DNA of 64,000 nt from Pseudomonas fluorescens (lineage in GTDB: Bacteria; Pseudomonadota; Gammaproteobacteria; Pseudomonadales; Pseudomonadaceae): contig NZ_LACH01000032.1 of assembly GCF_000968015.1 (NCBI RefSeq), positions 38,932 through 102,931 on the forward strand, given 5' to 3'. Shown in pieces: positions 17,839-26,296 of this stretch. The notes beneath the pieces were generated by a model. That model did not search any database and was not told the origin of the DNA. It worked only from the letters and a program-made list of their open reading frames with translations. Made by a program: the position numbers and the translations under genes. Numbering within the stretch: position 1 is the first letter of the stretch; every line of letters begins with the position of its first letter.

Positions 17839-18132
17839 ATGCAGGTAGAAAGTTTTTTCGAATGGCTCGGCCAGGCACTCGGTTCGGTTATCCGTTTCAT
17901 CGTTGACGGCCTCAGCGGCTTGTTCAATCTGCTGAGCCACGCCGGCAGCAACTTTGTCGAAGGGCTGTCCCGTGCGCTGGGCATGGACGCGTCGATCATC
18001 AGCATCGTTGCGCTGATTTTGGGGTTGATGCTGTTGTGGTCGGCGATTCGGGCGTTCATGAATGCGTCGATCATCATGGGGATTATCTGGTTGCTGCTGG
18101 GGTTGTGGTTGTTGAGCTGGATAATCCATTGA
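17839..18132 (+). CDS. Small two-helix membrane protein, unknown function
   Basis: A 97-residue protein preceded by an AAGGA ribosome-binding sequence ten bases upstream of ATG. The first half is amphipathic (FFEWLGQALGSVIRFIVDGLSG), and the second half has two hydrophobic segments: IISIVALILGLMLLWSAI (about residues 52-70) and IIMGIIWLLLGLWLLSWII (about residues 77-96), ending only one residue later. No known family could be named with confidence. It stands alone between a REP element and a long inverted-repeat element. Confidence 0.65.
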   Translation: MQVESFFEWLGQALGSVIRFIVDGLSGLFNLLSHAGSNFVEGLSRALGMDASIISIVALILGLMLLWSAIRAFMNASIIMGIIWLLLGLWLLSWIIH

Positions 18133-18142
18133 TCGGCAATCC

Positions 18143-18318
18143 CCCCTCACCCTAACCCTCTCCCCGAGGGGCGAGGGGACTGACCGGGTTGTTCTCTCGA
18201 GCTACATCGACCTGAAACTTCGCGTCGAACTCAGGTTTTGAAAAGCCTGGAGATCAGCTCCCTTTCCCCCTCTCCCCCATGGGGCGGTCCGACGTTTCGG
18301 GAGGGTTGGGGTGAGGGG
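18143..18318. repeat. MITE-like element with 18-base terminal inverted repeats
   Basis: The left end at 18143-18160 (CCCCTCACCCTAACCCTC) and the right end at 18301-18318 are inverted repeats that match at 17 of 18 bases. Further complementary C-rich and G-rich tracts lie just inside. The 176-base interval holds no convincing gene. It lies directly before the MATE transporter gene, so it also forms part of that gene's upstream region. Sequences with this C/T-rich end are common between genes in gamma-proteobacteria. Confidence 0.7.
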
Positions 18319-18383
18319 TCGATTTCCGAATCGCCGCACATCCCCAATCAACCGCTACAATGCCGCTCCCCCAAGGAGCCTGC

Positions 18384-19733
18384 ATGTCCAACCTGATCGC
18401 CGACTGGCGCGACCGCCCTACCCATCGTCGAGTCTGGGCGCTCGCCGCGCCGATGATTCTCTCGAACATTTCCGTACCGCTGGTGGCGCTGGTCGACAGT
18501 ACCGTCATCGGCCACTTGCCCCATGCCCATCAGTTGGGCGCCGTCGCGGTCGGGGCCAGCCTGTATACCTTTCTCGCCTGGGCCATGGGTTTTCTGCGCA
18601 TGGGCACCACCGGGTTCGCCGCACAGGCCGCCGGGCGTGGGGACGGCGCGGCATTGCGGCAGATTTTGTTGCAGGGTCTGTTGTTGGCCATGGGCCTGGC
18701 CATTGTCCTGGGAGCACTGGGTGTGCCGTTGAGCGGGGTCGCGCTGCACTTTATGCAGCCGTCGGCGGAGCTGGATCAGTTGACCCGCGAGTTTTTCCAC
18801 ACTCGCCTGTTCGGCCTGCCGGCAGCGCTAGCCAGTTATGCGTTGGTCGGCTGGTTCCTCGGCACTCAGAACGCCCGGGCGCCGCTGGCGATTCTGCTGA
18901 GCACCAACCTGGTAAACATCGCGCTGAACCTGTGGTTCGTTCTCGGGCTGGAGTGGGGTGTGGTCGGCGCGGCACGAGCGTCGGTGATCGCCGAATGGAC
19001 CGGCGCGCTGATCGGCCTGCTAATGACCCGCAATGCCCTGCGCGCCTATCCCGGTCACATCGCCTGGGCCGCGCTGGCGCTGTGGCAGAGCTGGCGGCCG
19101 CTATTGGCGGTCAACCGCGACATTTTCATCCGCAGCCTGGCGCTGCAATCGGTGTTTTTCCTGATCACCGTGCAAGGCGCGCGACTGGGTGATGCCACTG
19201 TCGCCGCCAACGCGCTGCTGCTCAATGGTTTGCTGCTGACCGCCCATGCGCTGGACGGCCTGGCTCACGCCGTGGAAGCCCTGTGTGGGCATGCCATCGG
19301 CGCTCGTGATCGAGAGGCCCTGCGCCGCTCACTGGTGGTGGCTTGCGGTTGGTCGTTGCTGGCGAGCCTGGGTTTTGCCGTGCTGTTCCTGTTCGCCGGC
19401 CATCTGTTTATCGAGATGCAGACCAACATTCAGAGCGTGCGCGACACGGCGTTCATTTACCTGCCCTACCTCGCCGCGCTGCCGCTGATCGCGGTCGGAA
19501 GTTACCTGCTCGACGGGCTGTTTATCGGCGCCACCCGCGCCCGGGAAATGCGCAACGGCATGCTGCTGACGGTGGTGTTGTTACTGCCGTTCGCTTGGGC
19601 GCTGCAAGGTTTGGGCAACCATGGACTGTGGATAACCTTTCTATTGTTCATGTTGCTGCGCAGCCTGACCCTCGGCGCGTTTGCCTGGTATTTGCACAAA
19701 AACGACGGCTGGTTCGCCGGCAAAGCTCACTGA
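18384..19733 (+). CDS. MATE family efflux transporter (DinF-like)
   Basis: A 449-residue inner-membrane transporter with about twelve hydrophobic segments. The N-terminal LAAPMILSNISVPLVALVDS and the internal duplicate (FLITVQGARLGDATVAANA, HALDGLAHAVEALCGHAIG) are typical of the DinF branch of MATE exporters, which use ion gradients to expel cationic compounds. ATG at 18384 is chosen because AAGGAGCCTGC sits before it; an earlier in-frame ATG at 18360 has no such signal. The last seven bases overlap the end of the convergent esterase gene. Confidence 0.9.
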   Translation: MSNLIADWRDRPTHRRVWALAAPMILSNISVPLVALVDSTVIGHLPHAHQLGAVAVGASLYTFLAWAMGFLRMGTTGFAAQAAGRGDGAALRQILLQGLLLAMGLAIVLGALGVPLSGVALHFMQPSAELDQLTREFFHTRLFGLPAALASYALVGWFLGTQNARAPLAILLSTNLVNIALNLWFVLGLEWGVVGAARASVIAEWTGALIGLLMTRNALRAYPGHIAWAALALWQSWRPLLAVNRDIFIRSLALQSVFFLITVQGARLGDATVAANALLLNGLLLTAHALDGLAHAVEALCGHAIGARDREALRRSLVVACGWSLLASLGFAVLFLFAGHLFIEMQTNIQSVRDTAFIYLPYLAALPLIAVGSYLLDGLFIGATRAREMRNGMLLTVVLLLPFAWALQGLGNHGLWITFLLFMLLRSLTLGAFAWYLHKNDGWFAGKAH

Positions 19734-20602
19734 GTCGGCGTGGCATTGACGAAGGCCGTGACCACATCCAGCACCGGAGCCAAACCGCGCATCGGCCGGG
19801 ACAGCGTCGCCACCAGCGTGGCGTGGCTGGTGCGCGAGAAATACAGGTCCTGCACCGGCACGCCCGCCTCGCGCAGTTTGCGCGCCAGACCACCAGTGTT
19901 GCGCGCCGGGTTGACCAGCTCATCGTCGCTCGCCGCGATCAACAAGGCTGGCGGCGCACCACGACTGACATGATTGATCGGCTGCGACCGGGGTGGTGAG
20001 TCCGGCCAGAAAAACACCGGACGCACCTGCGGATTCTTGATCGGCAGAAAATCATAAGGCCCCGCCAGACCGATCCAGCCGCTGAGGTTATGCGGCGACA
20101 AACCCACCGCCCCCAGTAATCCGGGGTCCAGCGCCAGCATCGCAACGTTGTAGGCCCCGGAACTGTGGCCCATCAGGTACAACCGCTGAGGGTTCCCGGA
20201 ATATTGACGAATGTGTTCATGGGTCCAGGCCACGGCCCGGGCGCCATCTTCAAGGAACAGCGGATAACGCACCTGCGGATACAACCGATAGTCCGCCAGC
20301 ACCGCAATAATTCCCCGGGACGCCAAGGCCTCGCCGACAAAAGCGTAATCGCTGCGTGAACCGCTGTTCCAGCTGCCGCCGTAGAAAAACACCACTACCG
20401 GGGCGTTTTTCATGGGAGGGCGCGGTACATACACATCGAGTTTTTGCCGCGGATCAGGGCCATAGGCAATGCCCTCGGTCTTGTCGAAGGTTGCGTCGGG
20501 GGTCAGCGCATTGAGCAACTTCAGCGGCGAGCACGCCGTCATCACGGCCAGCATTACGCCGCCGATTATCAGGCTGAACAACCGCCGCGTGGTGCTCGCC
20601 AT
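19727..20602 (-). CDS. Alpha/beta-hydrolase esterase, lipoprotein
   Basis: A 291-residue carboxylesterase-like protein of the BD-FAE/HSL type. The N terminus has a signal with lipobox VMTAC, so it is probably membrane-anchored on the periplasmic side. The oxyanion-hole motif is FFYGGSWNSG, the nucleophile Ser147 lies in GHSSG, the acid is probably in AASDDELVNP, and the His is in RTSHATLV. Substrate cannot be inferred. ATG at 20602 is used; TTG at 20605 directly precedes it. It lies 18 bases after the DUF4123 gene on the same strand, but a role in secretion is unproven. Confidence 0.85.
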   Translation of the reverse strand: MASTTRRLFSLIIGGVMLAVMTACSPLKLLNALTPDATFDKTEGIAYGPDPRQKLDVYVPRPPMKNAPVVVFFYGGSWNSGSRSDYAFVGEALASRGIIAVLADYRLYPQVRYPLFLEDGARAVAWTHEHIRQYSGNPQRLYLMGHSSGAYNVAMLALDPGLLGAVGLSPHNLSGWIGLAGPYDFLPIKNPQVRPVFFWPDSPPRSQPINHVSRGAPPALLIAASDDELVNPARNTGGLARKLREAGVPVQDLYFSRTSHATLVATLSRPMRGLAPVLDVVTAFVNATPTQ

Positions 20603-20620
20603 CAATGTTGAACCTCGTGT

Positions 20621-21403
20621 TCAGGGTTGATCGTTCTGCCACAGGTTGCGCAGGCTATCGAGACGCTCCTGCTGGGTGAGTCCCGGCAACGCGTGCCCAG
20701 GCAAAGCGCCGGGGTACTGCAAGCGTAGCCATAACCAGTCATCGAGTACTGGGCGCTCGGTAAAATCCAGCGCCAATCCTTCCTGCACGTGGGACCACAG
20801 CGTGTTGTAGTCAGTCCCGGTGGATCGACTCCAGAGCCAGGCATGCTGCTCCAGCAGGCAGGTCTGCAGTTTTTCCTGCTGATGAGGACTGAGGTTTTCT
20901 TCAACCGCCAAAGGGCTGACGGCAAGCCCCGGATTGACCAACTGCTGCCAGCCCTGACTGCCGATCGCTCGGTCGGCCCACGTCCCGCCGAACCAGCGCA
21001 AATGGCTGATAGGACCCAGCCAGCGACTCAGTTCCTGCGCATCGCAGGCATCGAACAAATAACTGGCCGTTTGTGGGTTGTAGTAACTCAACAAGGCTCG
21101 GTGATGCAGACCGAACGTGACCGTGAGCATGCGGCGCAAATGCTCCAGCAACAGAGCCGACGGCACGTCGCTGGCCATCAGCAAACCGCGCCAGAGGGGC
21201 ACTTCGCTGTCACATAACCCGACCAGCTCAGGGCATGTCCGAAGGTCGATCAGGGCCGGGCCGTGTTCACGCAACGCATGCCACTCAGTGCCTTCGAACA
21301 ACCAGAACCACCGGGCATGCGCAAACTGCTGTTGCAGCATCGCCCCCGCCTGTGGCGCACCCGGCACATCCAGCAATAGCCATTGCGGGGTCACGGCGAT
21401 CAT
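20621..21403 (-). CDS. DUF4123 adaptor (type VI secretion VgrG chaperone-like)
   Basis: A 260-residue DUF4123 protein. Members (Tap/TEC) load effectors onto VgrG spikes. The start at 21403 overlaps the vgrG stop as ATGA, and the product begins MIAVTPQWLLLDVPGAP, the usual DUF4123 opening strand; an earlier ATG at 21463 in the same frame would overlap vgrG by 64 bases. Further family features are HARWFWLFEGTEWHALREHGPALIDL, the ASDVPSALLLEHLRRMLTV helix and YYNPQTASYLFDA. No effector gene follows; the next gene is an esterase. Confidence 0.87.
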   Translation of the reverse strand: MIAVTPQWLLLDVPGAPQAGAMLQQQFAHARWFWLFEGTEWHALREHGPALIDLRTCPELVGLCDSEVPLWRGLLMASDVPSALLLEHLRRMLTVTFGLHHRALLSYYNPQTASYLFDACDAQELSRWLGPISHLRWFGGTWADRAIGSQGWQQLVNPGLAVSPLAVEENLSPHQQEKLQTCLLEQHAWLWSRSTGTDYNTLWSHVQEGLALDFTERPVLDDWLWLRLQYPGALPGHALPGLTQQERLDSLRNLWQNDQP

Positions 21404-22728
21404 GCCGCACCGCTCTGGCCAAACTGCATCGCCGCCCTGCAGGTGCAGAGGGGCTGTGTGCAATGGCTGAAACTGCCGCCACCGGGCAGCAGACAGAGCA
21501 ACATCAATGGTTCGCTCGCTTGCAGAAACTCCAGCAAGCCCTCGACGTCGTCTGTCGCTGATGTGCGCGTAGGGCCGACCTCCTCAACGCCTTCAACGGA
21601 CGAAGGGGTGTGAAGAAATCCGGTAATCAGCGGCTGATCCGGATCCCCCTCGATAAAGCTCACCACCACCTCGTCCCCTTCACTCAACCGTGTGACTGCC
21701 GCGTCGCCCAGCTCAGCGGCCAACGGCAGCCAACAGTGGCTGGGCGCCGCACCCTCGCCCTGATAAAGCCAGTCAAATTGCACCGCCACCGGCCTGGACG
21801 GATCGGGGCGTGACTCATCAATGTCGACCACCCAGGCCCGTTGGAGGCTGTGCATCCTGGGTTGCGTTGCGCAATGAGGCGATACAAAAGGCATCTGCCA
21901 GTGAGTCGCGCGGATCTGGTTGCTGTAGGACGCCGTTGAATCCTGCCGGCCCTGATGCTCGACGTGAGTCAGCAGCCAGAGATGATTCCAGTCGGCAATC
22001 GGATGGCCGGACAGCGGCATCAACTGACCGCTGCGCAGCGCCGTCAGGTCCGTGCGACCTTCGGCAATCGGCACGGCTCGTTGCCCGGCGCACCCCAGAA
22101 GCTTGAACTGACGCACGGCCGATTGCTCACTCTCTACCTGGAAGACCGCGCGCTCACCGAATCGAAAGTGCCTTTGACCATCACCGAAAACCACGCAATG
22201 CCCGCGCTCGCCGTGTTCGAAATGGTAGTGAAGCCGTTCCTGGGCACACAGACGCTGGATAAATTGCAGGTCTGATTCCCGGTACTGCGTGCAGAATTCA
22301 CGGGCCGGGTAATCGCCACTCAGCTCAAAGCGCCGACTCTTGCCGGCAATACCGTGCTCCTTGAGCACCTGACTGAGGATTTGCGGCACCGAGCGCGCGC
22401 TGAAAATACGCTGGCTAAAGCGCAGGGAAAGGCACGCCAGCTTCGGCCCCAGACGTACGCGGCAGAGCCTGACAGCCGAGTCATGATCACGTTGGACGAG
22501 TTCATGCAATTGTCCGTGAAAGCCGTTTCCCGCAGGCCCGACATGCAGAAAGGCCGGACGGTACAGCAGGCTTGCAAGGTCGAGTGTCGGGTCATCGATC
22601 AGCACATCCACGTCGAACACAAAAGGCTCGCTGATGGCTTCACTACCGGTAAACGCCAAGACCTCAAAGGGCTCGGGCAGACCCTCTACATCCAGACGAA
22701 ATGACGGCTCGTTGACTGGATCGAACAT
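21400..22728 (-). CDS. Short VgrG-type type VI secretion tip protein
   Basis: A 442-residue VgrG homologue. The N-terminal base (gp27-like) covers about residues 1-330, with PEPFEVLAFTGSEAISEPF and YRESDLQFIQRLCAQERLHYHFEHGE, followed by a gp5 OB-like part with WLPLAAELGDAAVTRLSEGDEVVVSFIEGDPDQPLITG. It then ends, whereas most VgrG proteins run to 600-1000 residues with a beta-helix needle. The last ~50 residues (SVEGVEEVGPTRTSATDDVE onward) look unrelated to the needle. No other type VI structural gene lies in the window. Start at ATG 22728; the Shine-Dalgarno is weak. Confidence 0.85.
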   Translation of the reverse strand: MFDPVNEPSFRLDVEGLPEPFEVLAFTGSEAISEPFVFDVDVLIDDPTLDLASLLYRPAFLHVGPAGNGFHGQLHELVQRDHDSAVRLCRVRLGPKLACLSLRFSQRIFSARSVPQILSQVLKEHGIAGKSRRFELSGDYPAREFCTQYRESDLQFIQRLCAQERLHYHFEHGERGHCVVFGDGQRHFRFGERAVFQVESEQSAVRQFKLLGCAGQRAVPIAEGRTDLTALRSGQLMPLSGHPIADWNHLWLLTHVEHQGRQDSTASYSNQIRATHWQMPFVSPHCATQPRMHSLQRAWVVDIDESRPDPSRPVAVQFDWLYQGEGAAPSHCWLPLAAELGDAAVTRLSEGDEVVVSFIEGDPDQPLITGFLHTPSSVEGVEEVGPTRTSATDDVEGLLEFLQASEPLMLLCLLPGGGSFSHCTQPLCTCRAAMQFGQSGAA

Positions 22729-22908
22729 CGGCGATTCTCTACAGGAGGGGCGGTCGGGGATTCTCTCCGAGAGAGTTGGCCGAGTAGAGTGCCGAAGTAC
22801 AACTTAGGAAATGACCTACGCGAAAAGAAGACCACATCGCTTGGATGGCCAAGAATGTAAGTCATTTCGCTTGAAATCAGAGAGGCATCCCACCAAGTCA
22901 TCTGAAAT

Positions 22909-22925
22909 TTCCGCTACGTGCGGAA
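22909..22925 (-). terminator. Possible weak terminator after speA
   Basis: A 6-base stem (TTCCGC / GCGGAA) with a 5-base loop lies 37 bases beyond the speA stop on the minus strand. Only a short T-rich stretch follows, so its activity is uncertain. The remaining bases of the vgrG-speA gap show no gene. Confidence 0.35.
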
Positions 22926-22961
22926 CATTTTCAGACAACCTGATGAGAGCGGTGCCTTACC

Positions 22962-24875
22962 TCAAGAAGACAGGTAAGAGGAACGGGTCAGCCCCAGACG
23001 CAGTGCGTCGAGGAACTGGGTACGCTCGGCGGCGGTGATGCGGGCACTGGCGCATTTGTCGCGGTAGTGGGTCATCAACTCTTCCGGCGACAAGTGCACG
23101 TAACGCAGCATGTCTTCGATGGTGTCGTGGGTTTCGATACCGGCGTGGTACACGCTGCCGTCAGCATTCTGGTAGATGTTCACCGAGTCGGTGTCACCGA
23201 ACAGGTTGTGCATGTCGCCGAGGATTTCCTGGTAGGCACCGACCAGGAAGATACCCAGCAGGTAGTCTTCACCGTCGTTCAAGCTGTGAACCGGCAGGCT
23301 GGTTTCGATGCTCTGCTCGTCGACGTATTGCTTGATCTTGCCGTCGGAGTCGCAGGTCAGGTCTTGCAGCACGGCACGGCGCAGCGGCTCTTCGTCGAGA
23401 CGGTGCAGCGGCAGGATCGGCAGGACCTGGCCGATGGCCCAGGTGTCCGGCAGGCTCTGGAATACCGAGAAGTTGCAGATGTACTTGTCGGCCAGCTTGT
23501 CGTTGAGTTCGTCGAGCACCTGACGGTGCGAACGCTGACGAGCCTTCAACGAGTTGTGCAGACGACGGCACACCGCGAAGTAGCATTGCTCGGCCAGCGC
23601 TTTCTCGGCCAGGGTCAACTTGCCGTCGGCGTACTGGGTCGCGATGTCGCTCATGTAGTGCGTGGCGCGCCAGTAGGTTTCGGTGACCATTTCGATATCG
23701 GTCGGGCCCAGCAGGTCAACCAGCCACTGCACGGTTTCCGGCAGTTCTTCCTTGTTGTCGATCTGCGGCACGTCGTCGTTGTGCTTCTCGACGTCGGTCA
23801 CTTGCACCACCAGCATCGCGTGGTGAGCGGTCAGGGAACGGCCGCTTTCGGAGAAGATGTTCGGGTGCGGCAGGTTCTGCGCGTCGCAGAATTCCTTGAG
23901 CATCCCGACCACGACACCGGCGTAATCGTCCATGTCGTAGTTGATCGAGCTGGCGTTACGCGAGTGCGTACCGTCGTAGTCCACGCCCAAACCACCACCG
24001 ACGTCGATGTGATCCACCGGCAGGCCGAGGTTGCGCAGTTCGCCATAGTAGCGAATCGCTTCCTTGAAGCCGTGCTGGTAATCCGCCAGGTTGGCGATCT
24101 GCGAGCCCATGTGGAAGTGCAACAGGCGAATGCCCTGGTCCAGGCCCGCCGCGCGGAAACGCTCGACCACCGACAGCAATTGCGCCGCCGACAGACCGAA
24201 CTTGGATTTCTCGCCACCGGTGTCTGCCCACTTGGACGACGCCAGGGACGACAGACGCACGCGCAGACCGACCTGAGGCTTGACCTTCAGCGAGGCGGCT
24301 TCTTCGATCACCAGTTCAACTTCGGATTCTTTCTCGATCACGATGAACACGTTGTGGCCGAGCTTCTGGCCCATCAGCGCCAGACGAATGAATTCGCGAT
24401 CCTTGTAGCCGTTGCAGACGATGGTGCCGCCCTTCGGCGCCAGGGCCAGCACGGCCAGCAGCTCAGGCTTGGAGCCGGCTTCAAGACCGATGGACACGTC
24501 TTGGGTGGCAATGATGTTCTCGATCACCGCTTCTTGCTGGTTCACCTTGATCGGGTACAGCGCGGTGTACTTGCTCTGGTATTCCAGGCGCTCGATGTTG
24601 GCGTCGAAGGCGCCGGTCAGCTGGCGCACGCGGTCTTGCAGAATGTCAGGGAAACGCACCAGCAACGGCAAGGACAGGCCGCTTTTACGCAGCTGGTCGA
24701 CTTGCTCGAACAGGTCGATAGGCGAACTGGTCGGACCGTTCGGACGAACTTCGACGCGACCGGCGTCATTGATCGCGAAGTACCCGGCCCCCCAATGGCG
24801 AATCCCGTAAACACTGCGGCTGTCCGCAACTGTCCATTGGCTGCCATCGTCTTTGCGTGTGCGTCGTACGGACAT
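22962..24875 (-). CDS. speA: Biosynthetic arginine decarboxylase
   Basis: A 637-residue PLP-dependent enzyme converting arginine to agmatine, the first step of the agmatine route to putrescine. The PLP lysine is Lys110 in [10 protein letters not shown]. Further family motifs are [26 protein letters not shown] and [14 protein letters not shown]. Length fits SpeA of enterobacteria and pseudomonads. It sits after the Sui1-like gene on the same strand, as in P. aeruginosa (PA4839-PA4840). Confidence 0.96.
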   Translation of the reverse strand: MSVRRTRKDDGSQWTVADSRSVYGIRHWGAGYFAINDAGRVEVRPNGPTSSPIDLFEQVDQLRKSGLSLPLLVRFPDILQDRVRQLTGAFDANIERLEYQSKYTALYPIKVNQQEAVIENIIATQDVSIGLEAGSKPELLAVLALAPKGGTIVCNGYKDREFIRLALMGQKLGHNVFIVIEKESEVELVIEEAASLKVKPQVGLRVRLSSLASSKWADTGGEKSKFGLSAAQLLSVVERFRAAGLDQGIRLLHFHMGSQIANLADYQHGFKEAIRYYGELRNLGLPVDHIDVGGGLGVDYDGTHSRNASSINYDMDDYAGVVVGMLKEFCDAQNLPHPNIFSESGRSLTAHHAMLVVQVTDVEKHNDDVPQIDNKEELPETVQWLVDLLGPTDIEMVTETYWRATHYMSDIATQYADGKLTLAEKALAEQCYFAVCRRLHNSLKARQRSHRQVLDELNDKLADKYICNFSVFQSLPDTWAIGQVLPILPLHRLDEEPLRRAVLQDLTCDSDGKIKQYVDEQSIETSLPVHSLNDGEDYLLGIFLVGAYQEILGDMHNLFGDTDSVNIYQNADGSVYHAGIETHDTIEDMLRYVHLSPEELMTHYRDKCASARITAAERTQFLDALRLGLTRSSYLSS

Positions 24876-25011
24876 TGAAGTCCCCTATAAAGAAGTCATA
24901 GAGCGTCGCCTGGGTTCAGGCCGGCGCAGTCTAAAGAATGAAAATGACGGTTCGTCAACGAGGGGATAGACCTCGCTGACCGCAGTGAGTTTAGAAACCG
25001 GTCAGAACAGG

Positions 25012-25089
25012 CTCTGTGAAAACCATGTAGGCGACGCCAAACCTGAATCGGATCAGGGCTGGATCAAGCCGAGGGTGGTTTTCACAGAG
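25012..25089. repeat. 14-base inverted repeat with 50-base loop after the Sui1-like gene
   Basis: CTCTGTGAAAACCA at 25012-25025 is exactly complementary to 25076-25089. On the minus strand the first arm begins five bases past the Sui1-like stop codon. The loop is too long for a classical terminator. It might fold as a stem that protects the mRNA 3' end or affects speA expression downstream. Confidence 0.6.
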
Positions 25090-25093
25090 GCTG

Positions 25094-25465
25094 CTAGCCG
25101 CCGGACTTCTTCGCTTTGAAACCGTGTTTGATCAGCTCGGCCAAGAGTAGCTCGACATGATCGCCCTGGATTTCAATGATTCCGTCTTTCAACGCACCAC
25201 CGGTCCCGCAACGTTTCTTCAACGTGGTCGCCAGGTCCTTGAGCGCGTCTTCGGCCAACGGCACGCCGGTGATGGTGGTCACCGTCTTGCCGCCACGCCC
25301 CTTGCTTTCGCGACGCACACGAGCGATGCCGTCGCCGGCCGGGATAACGGTCTGTTTGCAGATGCAGGCATCCACCGGTTTACTGCAATCCGGGCAATGA
25401 CGACCTGCGTCGGTGGAAAATACCAAGCCACCAAGGGCGGCGAAGGATGCGGCTTTTTTGGCCAC
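25094..25465 (-). CDS. Sui1/YciH-like translation initiation factor
   Basis: A 123-residue SUI1-domain protein related to eIF1 and E. coli YciH. GTG at 25465 is chosen because AAGAGGA precedes it and the product then begins with the family's usual (M)AKKAASFAALGGLVFSTD; a frame open to 25504 would add 13 residues. Near the N terminus CPDCSKPVDACIC holds four Cys, a possible metal site. The C-terminal half (about residues 50-123) has RESKGRGGKTVTTITGVPL and CGTGGALKDGIIEIQGDH, the SUI1 signature. Confidence 0.93.
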   Translation of the reverse strand: MAKKAASFAALGGLVFSTDAGRHCPDCSKPVDACICKQTVIPAGDGIARVRRESKGRGGKTVTTITGVPLAEDALKDLATTLKKRCGTGGALKDGIIEIQGDHVELLLAELIKHGFKAKKSGG

Positions 25466-25580
25466 CGGCAATCCTCTTGGGAGGACAAAGACTGGTCGCA
25501 GCACTTGGGCAGGCTATCGACCGCGAAGCCCCACTCAGGCAGGGGCAGCGCTACTGAAAACGTACAACACTGTGTATGCG

Positions 25581-25679
25581 TGTAGGAGCTGTCGAGTGCA
25601 ACGAGGCTGCGATCTTTTGATTTTGATTCAACGGTAAAATCAAAAGATCGCAGCCTCGTTGCACTCGACAGCTCCTACA
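25581..25679. repeat. Inverted REP pair, exact 44-base arms
   Basis: Arms at 25581-25624 and 25636-25679 are perfect reverse complements around an 11-base loop, an uncommonly exact palindrome. The ends (TGTAGGAGCTG and GCTGCGATCTTTTGATTTT) match the family at 15260-15339 while the middle (TCGAGTGCAACGAG) differs. It lies between the divergently spaced Sui1-like gene and the Nudix gene. Confidence 0.9.
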
Positions 25680-25735
25680 AGGTCGCGCAGTGTAACGGCA
25701 AAAAGCCGACTTGCTAAGAGCCAATCGGCGCCAAT

Positions 25736-26293
25736 TTATACCTCTTTTGCGACGTCATTCCCCCGAGAACCAAGATACCGCTTCAATGCGGCCAGAGAGT
25801 CCGGGCAATAAGGCTTTTGCTGGATTTCCAGCAGGACTTGATCAACGGGGATGAAGCGCGCCTCAAGGACTTCTTCGGGTTGCAGGATCAAAGGACCGTC
25901 CCACACCGCCGAAAACGCCGAACACCAGAGCCGATTGCCGGTGTCTTCGAAGAAAAAGTGATCATGGGCGGTCAGTTCCACACCGCTCACGCCCAGCTCT
26001 TCTTCCAGTTCGCGGGCGGCGGATTCGGCGTAGGTTTCGGTCGCTAGCACCATCCCCCCCGCCGCCACATCCCAGAAACCTGGATAAATGGCTTTGCTCA
26101 GCGTGCGTCGATGCACGCAGAGTTCACCGGCGGAATTGAACAGCATGATGTAAGTGCCGCGCCCGATCAGCCCGCGCTCACGCAGGTCGGAGCGGACCAG
26201 GGCGCCGAGCAGGTTGTCCTGCTCGTCAACCCAGGCGATCTGTTCGGCATCCGAGGCCGCGCGGTGCGCGACCTCTCTGGCGCTATCGACCAT
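25736..26293 (-). CDS. Nudix hydrolase, YfcD-like
   Basis: A 185-residue Nudix enzyme. The Nudix box is complete: GGMVLATETYAESAARELEEELGV (about residues 79-102), with the REL-EE metal ligands. The N-terminal WVDEQDNLLGALVRSDLRERGLI and RGTYIMLFNSAGELCVHRRT match the YfcD/IDI-like branch, whose substrate is not established. It lies 3 bases downstream of the start codon region of the DUF2333 gene's stop, with which it forms an operon that matches PA4841-PA4842. Confidence 0.9.
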   Translation of the reverse strand: MVDSAREVAHRAASDAEQIAWVDEQDNLLGALVRSDLRERGLIGRGTYIMLFNSAGELCVHRRTLSKAIYPGFWDVAAGGMVLATETYAESAARELEEELGVSGVELTAHDHFFFEDTGNRLWCSAFSAVWDGPLILQPEEVLEARFIPVDQVLLEIQQKPYCPDSLAALKRYLGSRGNDVAKEV

Positions 26294-26296
26294 GAC

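Noticed and set aside
20621..21463. Earlier start of the DUF4123 gene at 21463
   Set aside because: It would overlap vgrG by 64 bases; ATG at 21403 overlaps the stop by four bases and gives the usual N terminus.
20621..22728. The short VgrG-DUF4123 pair as delivery system of the giant toxin
   Set aside because: The genes lie more than 25 kb from the toxin, which has its own pore-forming region; nothing in the sequence links them.
23067..24878. Long open frame (603 residues) opposite speA
   Set aside because: It is an antisense shadow of a highly biased GC-rich gene, with Val/Gln/His-rich composition and no family features.
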